Source: Leptospira perolatii (GTDB taxonomy: Bacteria > Spirochaetota > Leptospiria > Leptospirales > Leptospiraceae). From it: DNA of 42,420 nucleotides. Positions 9,987 to 19,936 of the stretch are shown one piece after another. How positions within the stretch are numbered: the first letter of the stretch is position 1; every line of letters begins with the position of its first letter. The notes beneath the pieces were generated by a model. It did no database searches and was not told where the DNA came from. It saw only the letters and a program-made list of their open reading frames with translations. Both the position numbers and the translations under genes were made by a program. The DNA is taken from the NCBI RefSeq assembly GCF_002811875.1, contig NZ_NPDZ01000017.1, positions 1 to 42,420 on the forward strand. Reading direction: 5' to 3'.

Positions 9987-10553
9987 ATGATCAGAAGGAA
10001 GTCGGGGCGCAGGGCAGGCTTTACTCTCATCGAGTTGTCCGTCGTGATTTTTATGATCGGCGCGATCATGCTTACCGTACTTCCTTCTGTTGCGAAGCTT
10101 TTTACACCAGGCGCTCAAGAAGAAGCATTAGTACTTCATGATGCAGTGAAATTCTGCTACAGAAGATCGATGCTTAATCAAAAAACAATCTTCCTTGAAC
10201 TGAACGTTGATACTGAAGAATACCAAATCTTAGAAATCGAGAGAGACGAAAACGGTCTGCACGAAAAGCCGATTTTCGAAACAAAAGAACTTCCTTCCTC
10301 TTCCGCGATCGTAGACGTAATGGATGCGAGAGGGTATCGCTATGTGAAAGGAAAAGTTAGAATTCCATTTTCTCCTACAGGAGTCGCCGAAGATTTTTAT
10401 ATTCATCTAGGCCCGGATCCTGAAATTAAGAGGACCCTGATCGTTCGAAGATACGGAGGCAAATCAGAAATCAAGGAGGGAGAAGAGACAATCTCTGACG
10501 AAAACCTGGAATGGTACAAACAAAGTGAATTTGATGGCAGCCCTAAGTTATAA
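9987..10553 (+). CDS. gspH: Minor pseudopilin GspH
   Basis: Minor pseudopilin, 188 residues. It has a short basic leader MIRRKSGRRAG followed by FTLIELSVVIFMIGAIMLTVLPSV: peptidase site after Gly11 and Glu at +5. The C-terminal part is a beta-rich domain (KTIFLELNVDTEEYQILEIE; RIPFSPTGVAEDFYIHLG) that fits the GspH/FimT type. Assignment to GspH comes from the position after gspG and the domain pattern; minor pseudopilins are poorly conserved. Its 3' end overlaps the start of gspI by about 20 bases, which suggests translational coupling. Confidence 0.85.
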   Translation: MIRRKSGRRAGFTLIELSVVIFMIGAIMLTVLPSVAKLFTPGAQEEALVLHDAVKFCYRRSMLNQKTIFLELNVDTEEYQILEIERDENGLHEKPIFETKELPSSSAIVDVMDARGYRYVKGKVRIPFSPTGVAEDFYIHLGPDPEIKRTLIVRRYGGKSEIKEGEETISDENLEWYKQSEFDGSPKL

Positions 10554-11109
10554 AATCACTTCTCACTGGAACAAATACCTTTCTCAGGAAAAAAAAAGTC
10601 GAAAGCGTACTCTTTCGAAATCTAGGAGATCCGGGTTCACTCTGATCGAAATGGTGATCGCAATGACTATCGCGATCACTTGGATCGCCTACGTGCTGTT
10701 AATTGTAGGCGAGGGAATCAGAATGAGAAGACTCGCCGCGGTCCAATCCCAAGCAGTCCATCTCGCAAAGATCAAGATCGCTCAAATTGACTCCGCGTCA
10801 GTTTTACAAGCGGACAAAACCTCAGGAGACATTCCTGGATTCAAAGGATTCAAGTTCGAAACTCTAATCAAGGAAGAAGAAATCAATCTACTGGAATTGT
10901 CAGGAAACAAGGGAAAAAAACCGGAAGATCTTTTAGGAGGCTCAGATTCGGCGGCGAGTAAATTGATCCAGCAAAGGTCCGGTAACAACCAAGGTTCTGC
11001 GACTGGAGGTATGATAAACGTATTTCATATTTTTGTAACGATTCATTATCCGACCGGAACAGGAACTTCGGCTTATACTGTCGAAACTTTCAAGGCTAGA
11101 CAATTCTAA
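10534..11109 (+). CDS. gspI: Minor pseudopilin GspI
   Basis: Minor pseudopilin, about 191 residues from the ATG at 10534 (a GTG at 10525 is also in frame). The peptidase site is KSRRSG|FTLIEMVIAMTIAITWIAYVLLIVGEGI, with Glu at +5. Compared with its neighbours the leader is unusually long, 34 residues, and there is no in-frame ATG, GTG or TTG closer to the cleavage site. The downstream region contains a charged stretch and a Gly/Ser-rich segment (GGSDSAASKLIQQRSGNNQG). It overlaps gspH at the 5' end and gspJ by one base (TAATG). Called GspI from gene order; I cannot exclude that it is functionally another minor pseudopilin. Confidence 0.8.
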   Translation: MAALSYKITSHWNKYLSQEKKSRKRTLSKSRRSGFTLIEMVIAMTIAITWIAYVLLIVGEGIRMRRLAAVQSQAVHLAKIKIAQIDSASVLQADKTSGDIPGFKGFKFETLIKEEEINLLELSGNKGKKPEDLLGGSDSAASKLIQQRSGNNQGSATGGMINVFHIFVTIHYPTGTGTSAYTVETFKARQF

Positions 11110-11771
11110 TGCGTAGTTTTCTACCTAGACGAAGAAGCAAAAGATCCGGATTTACTTTGCTAGAACTTTCCATCGTAGCCATGCTTTTGGGTTCTTTGTT
11201 AGTATTGGTCTTCGGAACCTATACATCTCTGCTCAGGATTTCCAAGGCTGCTTCGGATAGCGGGGGAGCCACAAAAGAAGACGCGATGCTGGCTCTCGAA
11301 AATCTCAGAAGCACTTTGTCGATGGCATATTTTCTACAATCTGAACCGAGACTAATCTTTGTAAGTCGGAAAGAAAGAAAGGACGGAAAAAAACATCCGG
11401 GAGAAAGGGGTCAGCATATTGTATTCGCAGCGGTACATCCAAACTCGGAAGAAACCTCGCTTCCGGAAGTTCGCGAAGTAGAATTTTTCATAAAAGATTT
11501 AGGAGAAGACAATGGGCTCGCGTTGATCCGAAGGGAGGACGAAATCGTAGACCGTTATCCTTTTTCTGGCGGGCAAGATTACACGCTTTTGGAAAACGTA
11601 AAAAGCCTCTCTTTTAAATTTTCCAAAACCGGAAGTAAATGGGACGATGAGTGGGATTCAAGAGAAGCAAAGAGTCTCCCCAGATTAATTCGAATCGAAA
11701 TGATCGCAAAAATCGGCAAAGACGAAAGACGTTTTGAAACCTTGGCCTTTCCAGGGATTTTACTGAAATAA
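11109..11771 (+). CDS. gspJ: Minor pseudopilin GspJ
   Basis: Minor pseudopilin, 220 residues. Basic leader MRSFLPRRRSKRSG, then FTLLELSIVAMLLGSLLVLVFGTYTSLL, with Glu at +5. The soluble part is larger than in the other minor pseudopilins and beta-rich (PRLIFVSRKERK, REVEFFIKDLGEDNGLALIRRE, LENVKSLSFKFSKTGSKWDDEW, LPRLIRIEMIAKIG), which matches GspJ organisation: the FKFSK...W..W region and a final PRLIRIEM strand. The start codon overlaps the gspI stop by one base. In the known T2SS, GspJ joins GspI and GspK in the tip complex. Confidence 0.9.
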   Translation: MRSFLPRRRSKRSGFTLLELSIVAMLLGSLLVLVFGTYTSLLRISKAASDSGGATKEDAMLALENLRSTLSMAYFLQSEPRLIFVSRKERKDGKKHPGERGQHIVFAAVHPNSEETSLPEVREVEFFIKDLGEDNGLALIRREDEIVDRYPFSGGQDYTLLENVKSLSFKFSKTGSKWDDEWDSREAKSLPRLIRIEMIAKIGKDERRFETLAFPGILLK

Positions 11772-11792
11772 ATTACTCTTAATTTGAACGAA

Positions 11793-12926
11793 ATGATACG
11801 GAAAAGTTTAGCTCTCAAAACCAGGAGAACTTCCAAAAGAAGAGGAGCCGTCGTAATCCTGTTAGTCGCGGGAATTGGGGTGGCAGCGATCTCCACCACT
11901 CTAGAATTTGCGGACCGCTGCATTTCGGAGTATAAAATTTCCAAAGGTGAGATGGCCGGTTTCAGAGCATTGCTGCTTGCAAAGGCCGGATTTCAAGGAG
12001 CGATCGGCGCACTCAGAAAAATTCCGGAGGAGTTCCTGTACAAAAGTGGAATCGGTTTGAATCCGCCGCCTGTACCTCTGGGTGGAGGATTTATCTTTTA
12101 CAAGCTGCACGGAGAAGACGGAAAGATCAATATCAACTCTATCTACAACCAGGATACCAAGGAGATCAATCTCAGAAACCAAGAGATGACCCAGAGACTA
12201 TTCGAAAGATTAAAACTGAAAAGGGAATTACTCGTTCCTGTGATTGATTGGATTGACGACGATGACCAGGGAGGTGCCGAATCTCCGTACTATAAAAGTC
12301 TAAAACCTCCGCGCAAAATTAAGAACTCTTACCTCTATTCATTATCAGAGCTTACTTCTATTAAAGATTTTTCTCCAAAATTAGTGTACGGATCGCAAAA
12401 ACCTCCTGATTACGACGAGAAGTATTCCAAGGATTTTCAATCGGAAGAAGAAAAGGCTTTGGTCAGCGATACAGATTTCGTATTAGCAAACAATCTAACC
12501 GCATTTGTCCCTTATCAGAGGAATTACGACGACAGAATCAACTTGAATGCGGCGCCTTATTTCGTTTTAATGTCCCTATCCGATTTTATGACCCGGCAAG
12601 CAGCGATGAAAATTCTGAAAATGAAGATCCAGAAGGGAGGGTACATAAAAGAACCGAAGGATCTAGAATCAGCTACCGAGTTTCAAGTTCCGGCCGTCGG
12701 AGGTCTGACACTTTACAAAGAATTGGTCGGAGAGGGAACGGATATCTCGGGAGGTAGGATCAAAACCAAAGGGGATATCTATCGAATCGCCGCTGTAGGC
12801 GAAGTTTCCCTCGAAACTGGAAAGAAACAGGGAGATTCCGAGCTCATCGGAAAAAAAGCGATCAGAAGAATTACCGGAATCTTCGATCTTACAAATAGCG
12901 TCATGTTATATTATAGAGAAGATTAA
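11793..12926 (+). CDS. gspK: Minor pseudopilin GspK (tip protein)
   Basis: Large minor pseudopilin, 377 residues from the ATG at 11793; a TTG at 11784 is an alternative. The leader ends KRRG| and the helix begins AVVILLVAGIGVAAIS, without Glu at +5, as is usual for GspK. Downstream are the GspK landmarks: EYKISKGEMAGFRALLLAKAGFQGAI, the segment GEDGKININS, LVPVIDWIDDDDQGGAESPYY (the metal-binding and WID region), and the SAM-like repeats with DRINLNAAPYFVL. The tip of the pseudopilus is the expected location. It follows gspJ by 21 bases and precedes gspL by 5. Confidence 0.93.
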   Translation: MIRKSLALKTRRTSKRRGAVVILLVAGIGVAAISTTLEFADRCISEYKISKGEMAGFRALLLAKAGFQGAIGALRKIPEEFLYKSGIGLNPPPVPLGGGFIFYKLHGEDGKININSIYNQDTKEINLRNQEMTQRLFERLKLKRELLVPVIDWIDDDDQGGAESPYYKSLKPPRKIKNSYLYSLSELTSIKDFSPKLVYGSQKPPDYDEKYSKDFQSEEEKALVSDTDFVLANNLTAFVPYQRNYDDRINLNAAPYFVLMSLSDFMTRQAAMKILKMKIQKGGYIKEPKDLESATEFQVPAVGGLTLYKELVGEGTDISGGRIKTKGDIYRIAAVGEVSLETGKKQGDSELIGKKAIRRITGIFDLTNSVMLYYRED

Positions 12927-12931
12927 AATCG

Positions 12932-14560
12932 ATGTTTTTATACGAAAAATTTCTAGCGATCGATTACGGCACTCACAATATCAAAGGTGCCCTCTTTCAA
13001 AGAACTATGGGAAACTTGACGGTGCTCCGCACTGAGACTATGCCGATCACTCCCATGGAAGAGAAGCAGTACGAAACAAATATATTACGCTTTCTGAATA
13101 CTTATTTTCCGGGAGAACACGCAATCCTGCTGGCGCTTTCGTTGGAAAAACTCTTTGTCCGCGAACTCTCGATTCCCCTGACGACCGAAAAAGCGGTCAG
13201 AGAAGTAATTCCTTACGAAGTAGAAAACAGGGTCCCGTTTCCGATGGAAACAGTCGAAGTATTAGGAAGCGTTTGGAGAATCGATCAAGATAAATCAGAT
13301 GTAATTACCTATACCGCACATCACGCTGAATTTGATACGATCACAGAACCGTTCAAGGAAACAAGAACCGTATTCCGCGGTATTTATGTAGATTCCGTTT
13401 GTCTAGGATCGATTGTAAGCAAACATCTAAAAAAAGAAATTCCATTTACGAACGTTGCGCAGCTTGATATCGGTGGCACGAATAGTTTACTTAATGTGAT
13501 CGCAGACGGAAAGATCGCGCACACTCGTTTTATCGGAATCGGAGGTGACCACTTAACCTCCGAAATTGCAAAAAGTTTAAAACTGAAACCCGAAACAGCG
13601 GAAGAGCTCAAGAACAGCATCCAATTCGAACCTTTCCACGAACCTGAAGACGGACTGAATTTGTTTGCGAAGGAATTCCGACTAAAAGTTCCGGATATCA
13701 AGAAAGCATTCGAGATTACGAAGGAATTTTATGAAAAACTCGCAGAGGAAGTGCGCCGGAGTTTTCTCTCCGTAGGAGAAACCGAAAGGCCGGAAGCTCT
13801 CTATCTTTCCGGAGAAGCGAGTAAGATCCGAGACATAGATTCGTTTTTAGGCGAATCCCTTTCAATTCAAACGAAGAGATATGACTTCCTACAGACTGAT
13901 CCGGATCGATTTGCCACTTGTTATGGGATGGCTTATCAACTTTTGCAGCCCAAAAAAGCAAAGGTGGATTTCTTAGAGACGCCTTACGTAAAACGATTGA
14001 ATAAGAATTTATTCGATCTCACTGCATTCCGTCCTCATTTGATTTTATCTGGTGTATCGCTATTCCTATTGATAGGAGTTTTCTTCTTAGGAATCATTTC
14101 CGATAAAAGAAAGCTTACGGCAGCGAACAAGATCTTAGCGGAAAAAGTGCAAAGGGGGATAGGAAGGCAAGTGCCTCCTGATGCCGATGCCTTAGAATTT
14201 GCAAGAACAGTAAAGGACGAGGCAAAAGGAAAGACCGAACTTTATAGAAAGTATCTCTCCAAGCCGAGTGTGCTGGATGTGCTGTACGAAATCTCCGCGA
14301 AGTTCCCAGATCCAGGAATGCAACAATTCCAGTTCCAGAATTTTACTTATGACAATAACGTGGTTACCATCCAGGGTAGGGTGAACGAATATTCTGAAAT
14401 CGGAACTATACAAAGATCCTTGGAAAATTCCCAGCTATTTAAAAAAATAACAATAGAGGATAAGCGAATCACCACTGGAGCAAAAGTATTTAAAGTAAGT
14501 TTTACTTTAAAGTTAGAAGTAGCAGCTAGCATGCCTGGCGGGCCGGGCTCGGAATTTTGA
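12932..14560 (+). CDS. gspL: Type II secretion system protein GspL (PilM/PilN-like)
   Basis: GspL bridges GspE and the membrane platform. The 542-residue protein has an actin-like (PilM-type) cytoplasmic domain: AIDYGTHNIKGALF near residue 9, SIPLTTEKAVREVIPYEVENRVPFP, and DIGGTNSLLNVIADGK near 180. A single membrane segment follows at about residues 368-390 (LILSGVSLFLLIGVFFLG), then a PilN/ferredoxin-like periplasmic part with VLDVLYEISAKFPDPG and NVVTIQGRVNEYSEI. This layout matches GspL, equivalent to PilM fused to PilN. It starts five bases after gspK. Confidence 0.9.
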   Translation: MFLYEKFLAIDYGTHNIKGALFQRTMGNLTVLRTETMPITPMEEKQYETNILRFLNTYFPGEHAILLALSLEKLFVRELSIPLTTEKAVREVIPYEVENRVPFPMETVEVLGSVWRIDQDKSDVITYTAHHAEFDTITEPFKETRTVFRGIYVDSVCLGSIVSKHLKKEIPFTNVAQLDIGGTNSLLNVIADGKIAHTRFIGIGGDHLTSEIAKSLKLKPETAEELKNSIQFEPFHEPEDGLNLFAKEFRLKVPDIKKAFEITKEFYEKLAEEVRRSFLSVGETERPEALYLSGEASKIRDIDSFLGESLSIQTKRYDFLQTDPDRFATCYGMAYQLLQPKKAKVDFLETPYVKRLNKNLFDLTAFRPHLILSGVSLFLLIGVFFLGIISDKRKLTAANKILAEKVQRGIGRQVPPDADALEFARTVKDEAKGKTELYRKYLSKPSVLDVLYEISAKFPDPGMQQFQFQNFTYDNNVVTIQGRVNEYSEIGTIQRSLENSQLFKKITIEDKRITTGAKVFKVSFTLKLEVAASMPGGPGSEF

Positions 14561-14571
14561 GAGAATAGAAA

Positions 14572-15102
14572 ATGTGGGAAAAATTAGAACCTAGAGAACG
14601 CCTCCTAATCCTGATCGCCGCGGGACTTTTGGTATTTATGGTACTTTTCCTCGTGGGTAGAAAAATCTACCTAATGAGAAAGGATCTGGGCGAAAGAGTC
14701 ATGGAAACTAGTTCCGATTCCCAGACATTGGACAAGATACTCCAAGAATATACTTATTTTACGACACTCGATACAACTGGTGGGGAAAGAGATCCGAGCG
14801 AATTTTATGGAAAGTTAGATCCTCTTTTTGTCCAATACGGCCTGAAAGAGAGAATTTCCACGATGAAGGACCACACGAAAGAGATAGATAAAAAATACCA
14901 AGCGATCATTATTGATGTTAATTTCAGAGGCGTCCCACTGGAATCGGTGATGAAATTAATCTATGAAATCGATAAGAATAAACGTGTGAATGCTAGAGTG
15001 GAATATTTGCAAATCAACAAACCCTATCAAGATAAAAATGCATATGATGTGAACATGAAACTCGCAGCGTATAGCGCCTCCACAAAAGCGAGACCGAACT
15101 AG
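14572..15102 (+). CDS. gspM: Type II secretion system protein GspM (PilO-like)
   Basis: A 176-residue single-pass inner-membrane protein. Membrane helix at about residues 10-30 (RLLILIAAGLLVFMVLFLVG) after a short N-terminus MWEKLEPRE, then a coiled-coil-like stretch (residues 38-60) and a ferredoxin-like periplasmic domain (EIDKKYQAIIIDVNFRGVPLESVMKLIYEIDKNK...LQINKPY). The pattern 'VNFRGVPLESVMKLIYEI' resembles the PilO/GspM fold. Position right after gspL supports GspM, which pairs with GspL in the platform. Confidence 0.87.
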   Translation: MWEKLEPRERLLILIAAGLLVFMVLFLVGRKIYLMRKDLGERVMETSSDSQTLDKILQEYTYFTTLDTTGGERDPSEFYGKLDPLFVQYGLKERISTMKDHTKEIDKKYQAIIIDVNFRGVPLESVMKLIYEIDKNKRVNARVEYLQINKPYQDKNAYDVNMKLAAYSASTKARPN

Positions 15103-15103
15103 T

Positions 15104-16054
15104 ATGGCAAAAAGCAAACCGAAAGCGCCGGCTACGCCAGAAGAGGAAGAAGTAGTTTCGAACGAGGAGGAAGAGTTCCTAACAATGGAACTGGAAGAAG
15201 TTCCCGAAGAAGAAGAGGAACAAGCACCCAGATTCAGTTTAAAGCAAAAGTTAATCCTAATCGGAACAGGAGTATTTTCTTTTTTACTCTTTGTTTTATT
15301 ACTATTTCCTTATGAACAAATACTTAGAAGTGCAATCAGTTCCGGAGGAGCTCTCCCGGTTACGTTTCGGGATCTAAAAGTATCGATATTATTCGGAGAG
15401 GTTTCGGTCAAATCTCTAGATTTCAGCGGAAGTTCACTGAGAGTAAAGGCTTCCGAAGCTTCGATACAAGCCGGACTATTTTCGCTATTACGAAAAAAGG
15501 TGAACGGAAAATTCGAAGTCGAAGGAATTAAATTAGATTACGATTCGGAACCATTGGGCTCTATCGATTCATTGCAAGGATTCATAAAATTGGATTCTAT
15601 GGCCTTGCCGATGAGCAGACAAAATGGATCCTTCGAATTGGAAATGCCTTCGGACACAAGAGCATTTCTTCCGGGAATTCCGGAACTTCCTTTTTTAGGA
15701 AAAATTGAAAATTTCAGGATCCAAAAGCTGATCTTGAAATCCGCTTTAACCGGTGGAAATTTAGAAATCAAAGAATTCATTTTGGATACCTCAGTCGCTC
15801 GCTTCGATGTTTCTGGAAGCATCCGACTTTCTGATACTTTAGGATTTTCTCAACTGAGCTTGAGAATCTGCATGGAACTCGAGCGTAACTTTGCTCTCGA
15901 AAGAGAAGACATAGCCGGGATGCTTGCTCTATTAGAAAAAAATGGTGGAGGAAAATGCATACCGATCGGAGGGATTCTGCAAAAACCTGACGTTAAAATT
16001 CCTGGATTGAGCGGTGGGGCAGGTGCTAGCACTACTCCAGGAGAATCTCCGTAA
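15104..16054 (+). CDS. gspN: Type II secretion system protein GspN
   Basis: A 316-residue GspN-type protein. It has a very acidic cytoplasmic N-terminus (about residues 13-40, mostly Glu), one membrane helix (about 47-66, LILIGTGVFSFLLFVLLLFP) and a long periplasmic beta-rich region with AsmA/GspN-like strands (LPVTFRDLKVSILFGEVSVKSLDF; VNGKFEVEGIKLDY) and a C-terminal Gly/Pro-rich tail with GGKCIPIGGILQKPDVKIPG. GspN occurs in only some T2SS and its task is unclear. The gene begins one base after the gspM stop and ends the operon. Confidence 0.82.
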   Translation: MAKSKPKAPATPEEEEVVSNEEEEFLTMELEEVPEEEEEQAPRFSLKQKLILIGTGVFSFLLFVLLLFPYEQILRSAISSGGALPVTFRDLKVSILFGEVSVKSLDFSGSSLRVKASEASIQAGLFSLLRKKVNGKFEVEGIKLDYDSEPLGSIDSLQGFIKLDSMALPMSRQNGSFELEMPSDTRAFLPGIPELPFLGKIENFRIQKLILKSALTGGNLEIKEFILDTSVARFDVSGSIRLSDTLGFSQLSLRICMELERNFALEREDIAGMLALLEKNGGGKCIPIGGILQKPDVKIPGLSGGAGASTTPGESP

Positions 16055-16258
16055 ACTCTAAGCAGCTTTTCGTAACGGGCCAAAAGATAGAATGGCCAGT
16101 GTAAAGCACACGTTTCGTTTCTTGATTTGCACCGGTATGTATCTCTTGGCTGACCTGTATCTCGTCTAATTCTTGATTTTCCATAAAGGTCGGAGAGCAG
16201 AAAGCTAAAGCTCCCCCGACCGATATAGAGAAAAACTTCTCTAATAATTCAGTTTAGC
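16055..16258. other. Convergent gap between gspN and nrdJ
   Basis: About 200 bases with no plausible gene. It ends with two adjacent hairpins that may terminate one or both flanking transcripts (listed separately). The first 130 bases show no promoter, repeat or RNA structure that I could support. Confidence 0.6.
16188..16242. terminator. Two hairpins between convergent gspN and nrdJ
   Basis: Hairpin one: GGTCGG (16188-16193) pairs with CCGACC (16216-16221), with an inner GAGC/GCTC stem (16195-16198 with 16210-16213). Hairpin two: AGAGAA (16227-16232) and TTCTCT (16237-16242) around an AAAC loop. Neither has a strong T-run, so this is a possible rather than a certain bidirectional terminator. 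Confidence 0.4.
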
Positions 16259-19200
16259 TCAAGAGCATCCGGTAGTCGCGCCGCAAGACATGCATTTCAG
16301 ACAAGATCCGTTTCTCACCATCTCGAAAGAACCACATTCTCCGCAGGAATCTCCAGTATATCCTTTGATCCTCGCCATTTTGACTTCTTCCATGAGAGCG
16401 ATTCCGGAACCAACAGAAGCTTTTTCCTTAGCTACCATCTGAGAGTAGGAAATTGTTTCCGGCTCCTTGCGGATGGCAGAGCTAGTCGGCACTTCTAAAC
16501 CAGAATCTTTTTCGGAGCTAGGTTTAGAAATGGATTCAGAAGATTTTCTGGAACCGATTTCATCTCCTCTGAGATCTTCAGGCGCGACCTGGCCTAGATC
16601 ATACCTACCCATATAAGTAATCGCTAATTCTCTAAAGATGAAATCAATGACAGAGGTACTCATTTTGATATGCTTATTTCCTGTCACAATTCCATTCGGT
16701 TCGAATTTGAAGAATGTAAACGCGTCTACAAATTCTTCCAAAGGAACTCCGTGTTGTAACCCGAGGGAAACAGAAATCGCAAATGCATTCATCAAGCTTC
16801 GGAATGCAGCGCCTTCCTTGTGCATATCTACGAAGATCTCTCCTAACTGGCCGTCCTCGTATTCGCCTGTGCGGAGATAGACCTTGTGTCCTCCGACAAT
16901 CGCTTTTTGAGTGTAACCGGCTCTACGGTTCGGAAGTTTGCGACGATGAGAAATATACTTATATACGAGTTTCTCAGCGACTTGCACAGGATCCCTGGAA
17001 ACCGCGGCCTCCAGAATTTCTTCCTGTTCTTCTAACTCGATTCCATTCAAAAGTTCTAATACAGAATTTAGAGGCTGAGAAAGCTTTGAACCATCCCTAT
17101 AGAGCGCATTCGCTTTGATCATCATTTTCCAAGAAATGAAATAAGCGTTCTTGATATCCTCAACGCTCGCGTCCTCTGGAAGATTGATGGTTTTGGAAAT
17201 TGCACCACTGATGAAAGGTTGAGCAGCAGACATGATCCGAATATGAGATTGATAAGAAAGGAATCGTTTTCCGTACTTACCACATTTGTTCGCGCAATCA
17301 AATACCGGATAATCTTTCTCCTTCAGGTAAGGAGCATTTTCTATCGTCATCGTTCCGCAAACGTAGTCGTTTGCTTTAGAGATTTCCTCTTTGGAGAAAC
17401 CTAAATATTCCAAAAGATTAAATCCCATCGAATCGTATGTGGATTTAGGAATTCCAAGATTTCTCTGCAGGAAGTCCTCACCTAAATTAAATTTATTGAA
17501 TGCGAAATTAATATCAAAAGCTAAAGGTAACGAACCCTCTACTTTTTCCAAAATCTCGTTCGTAAAACCCTTTTCTTTTAGGCTCTGAGTATTGACAACA
17601 GGAGCGCCGTTCAAGGTAGCGTGACCCTTGCAATAATTCACGATGGATTCTATTTCAGAGGAAGAATATCCCAACTTTTTCAGTGCAAGAGGAACTGATT
17701 GGTTGATGATCTTGAAGTATCCTCCTCCTGCTAGTTTCTTGAATTTCACCAGTGCAAAATCAGGCTCGATTCCGGTAGTATCGCAATCCATTACCAGACC
17801 GATCGTTCCAGTAGGAGCAATCACGGTGACCTGAGCGTTTCTGTATCCGAATTTCTCACCTAGCTCTAACGCCAAGTCCGCGTCTTCTTGGGCTGCTTTT
17901 AAAAGATAAGAAGGGCAGAAAGCAGGATCGATTCCGCTAGGTTTAATTGTTAGTTTTTCGTAATCTTCCGATGGAGCATTGTAAGCCGCTCGTCTATGAT
18001 TTCGAATCACTCTTAGCATGTGATTCTTATTCTTTTCATAGCCTGGGAAAGGTCCTAGTTCCTTGGCCATCTCTGCAGAAGTAGAATAGGAAACCATGTG
18101 CATCATACAAGTGATCGCACCGGTAATCGCCATCGCTTCCTTCGAATCGTATGGAATTCCCATAATCATCAAAGCAGATCCTAGATTTGCGTAACCTAAA
18201 CCTAAGGTTCTGAATTTGTAAGAAAGTTCCGCGATTTCCCTAGAAGGGAATTGTGCCATGGTCACTGAAATTTCCAGAATCACTGTCCAGAGACGGCACA
18301 GGTACCTAAATCCTTCCACATCGAAAACCAAGGTTTCCGGATCGATAAATTTCTGCAGGTTTGCAGAAGCAAGATTGCACGCTGTGTTATCCAAGAACAT
18401 GTATTCGGAACAAGGATTGGATGCATGAATATCTCCGTCTTCCGGACAAGTATGCCATTCATTTATGGTAGTATGGTACTGTGTTCCCGGATCTGCCGAA
18501 GACCAGGCCGCGTAGGAGATCTTGTCCCATAGTTCTCTAGCACGGATCGTTTTTGCAGGTTTCGGATGACGCTTTTCTTTATGAGCTTTTTCTTTTTCCG
18601 TGCGATTGTACAAATGCCAAGCTTGGTCTTGTTCCACCGCTGTCATGAACTCGTTTGGCAGACGAACTGAGTTGTTACTGTTCTGACCGGAAACTGTATT
18701 GTATGCCTCGGATTGCCAATCAGTGGTCAGCTCTTCAAATAGAATTTCCCTGTATCCCTGTTTCGCGAGATCGATCACTCTTTTGATATAATTATCTGGT
18801 ATCAGAACTCTCTTTGCTTCGATAATTGCTTTTTTCAGAGAAGAATTTTTCTTTGGATCGAACTGATCTACACCCTCTATTTCAAAGCAAGCTTTCATAA
18901 TAGAGTTTAGGTGGCGGTTGTTCAGAATCGAACCGGTGACTAGAGAAGCTACTTTCTTTTCTTCTTCTACTTTCCATTCTACAAAACGATCTATATCTGG
19001 ATGGTCTACATCTAAGGTTACCATCTTAGCAGCTCTACGTGTAGTTCCTCCGGACTTGATCGCACCGGCAGCTCTATCTCCGATCTTCAAGAAACTCATC
19101 AATCCAGAGCTCTTTCCGCCTCCGGATAAAGGCTCATTCTCCGCGCGGAGATTCGAAAAGTTCGTACCGGTTCCGGAACCGTATTTGAAAAGGCGAGCCT

Positions 19201-19861
19201 CACGGACCCAAAGGTCCATGATTCCACCTTCATTTACTAGATCATCGTTTACACTCTGGATAAAACAAGCATGAGGCTGTGGGTGCTCATAAGCAGAGGC
19301 AGATTTGACTAATTTCCCAGTTCCCGGATCCACATAAAAATGCCCTTGGGATTTTCCATCGATTCCATAAGCCCAATGCAACCCAGTATTGAACCACTGA
19401 GGGGAATTGGGAGCAGACATTTGGGCTGCGAGCATAAAGAAAACTTCATCATAAAAGATCTTAGCACTTTCTTCGTCGGTAAAATAGCCGTACTTAAATC
19501 CCCAATACGTCCAGCAACCAGCCAAACGGTGGAAAACTTGCTCTGCCGAGGTTTCTCCGCCAAAACGATCTTCTGGTTTTAGAGATTCTAGCTTTTCCTT
19601 GTCTGGTTCAGATCTCTGAAGCCATGTAGGAATCCCTTCTTCTTGGATTTTCTTTAAGTATTTAGGGATGCCTTTTCTGCGAAAATACTTCTGGGCCAGA
19701 ATATCTACCGCAACCTGAGACCATTGCTCCGGAACCATGATATCGTTTGCTTCGAAAACGGAGGATCCGTCCGGGTTCGTAATCCTAGAATTCCTTTTTG
19801 CCCATTGAATTCCGGCCTGATTGTTCTCTGTTTGTCTAGTGAAATGTCTAGTCAGCTTCAT
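16259..19861 (-). CDS. nrdJ: Class II (adenosylcobalamin-dependent) ribonucleoside-diphosphate reductase
   Basis: Makes deoxyribonucleotides using adenosylcobalamin, so it works with or without oxygen. The 1,200-residue protein carries class II landmarks: [13 protein letters not shown] (about 148-160), [33 protein letters not shown] (near 480), [21 protein letters not shown] (near 680) and a cysteine-rich C-terminal tail (CGECGSF...[14 protein letters not shown]). That tail is the probable site for redox exchange with the active site and may bind zinc. Length fits the large bacterial NrdJ type. The ATG has AGGGAGC five bases upstream. No cobalamin riboswitch was seen in front of it. Confidence 0.97.
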   Translation of the reverse strand: MKLTRHFTRQTENNQAGIQWAKRNSRITNPDGSSVFEANDIMVPEQWSQVAVDILAQKYFRRKGIPKYLKKIQEEGIPTWLQRSEPDKEKLESLKPEDRFGGETSAEQVFHRLAGCWTYWGFKYGYFTDEESAKIFYDEVFFMLAAQMSAPNSPQWFNTGLHWAYGIDGKSQGHFYVDPGTGKLVKSASAYEHPQPHACFIQSVNDDLVNEGGIMDLWVREARLFKYGSGTGTNFSNLRAENEPLSGGGKSSGLMSFLKIGDRAAGAIKSGGTTRRAAKMVTLDVDHPDIDRFVEWKVEEEKKVASLVTGSILNNRHLNSIMKACFEIEGVDQFDPKKNSSLKKAIIEAKRVLIPDNYIKRVIDLAKQGYREILFEELTTDWQSEAYNTVSGQNSNNSVRLPNEFMTAVEQDQAWHLYNRTEKEKAHKEKRHPKPAKTIRARELWDKISYAAWSSADPGTQYHTTINEWHTCPEDGDIHASNPCSEYMFLDNTACNLASANLQKFIDPETLVFDVEGFRYLCRLWTVILEISVTMAQFPSREIAELSYKFRTLGLGYANLGSALMIMGIPYDSKEAMAITGAITCMMHMVSYSTSAEMAKELGPFPGYEKNKNHMLRVIRNHRRAAYNAPSEDYEKLTIKPSGIDPAFCPSYLLKAAQEDADLALELGEKFGYRNAQVTVIAPTGTIGLVMDCDTTGIEPDFALVKFKKLAGGGYFKIINQSVPLALKKLGYSSSEIESIVNYCKGHATLNGAPVVNTQSLKEKGFTNEILEKVEGSLPLAFDINFAFNKFNLGEDFLQRNLGIPKSTYDSMGFNLLEYLGFSKEEISKANDYVCGTMTIENAPYLKEKDYPVFDCANKCGKYGKRFLSYQSHIRIMSAAQPFISGAISKTINLPEDASVEDIKNAYFISWKMMIKANALYRDGSKLSQPLNSVLELLNGIELEEQEEILEAAVSRDPVQVAEKLVYKYISHRRKLPNRRAGYTQKAIVGGHKVYLRTGEYEDGQLGEIFVDMHKEGAAFRSLMNAFAISVSLGLQHGVPLEEFVDAFTFFKFEPNGIVTGNKHIKMSTSVIDFIFRELAITYMGRYDLGQVAPEDLRGDEIGSRKSSESISKPSSEKDSGLEVPTSSAIRKEPETISYSQMVAKEKASVGSGIALMEEVKMARIKGYTGDSCGECGSFEMVRNGSCLKCMSCGATTGCS

Positions 19862-19908
19862 AGCTTGCTCCCTAATGAAACTCCAGTAAGAAATATAGCG
19901 TTTTTTGG

Positions 19909-19936
19909 ATTATGTCACGCTACTCTAAGATTACAA
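19909..19936 (-). promoter_or_regulatory. Candidate nrdJ promoter with an overlapping inverted repeat
   Basis: Read on the minus strand, TTGTAA (19936-19931) and CATAAT (19914-19909) are separated by 16 bases, about 50 bases before the nrdJ start. A 14-base inverted repeat AAGATTACAATCTT (19927-19940) covers the -35 hexamer and could be an operator. Hexamer and symmetry evidence only. Confidence 0.4.
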
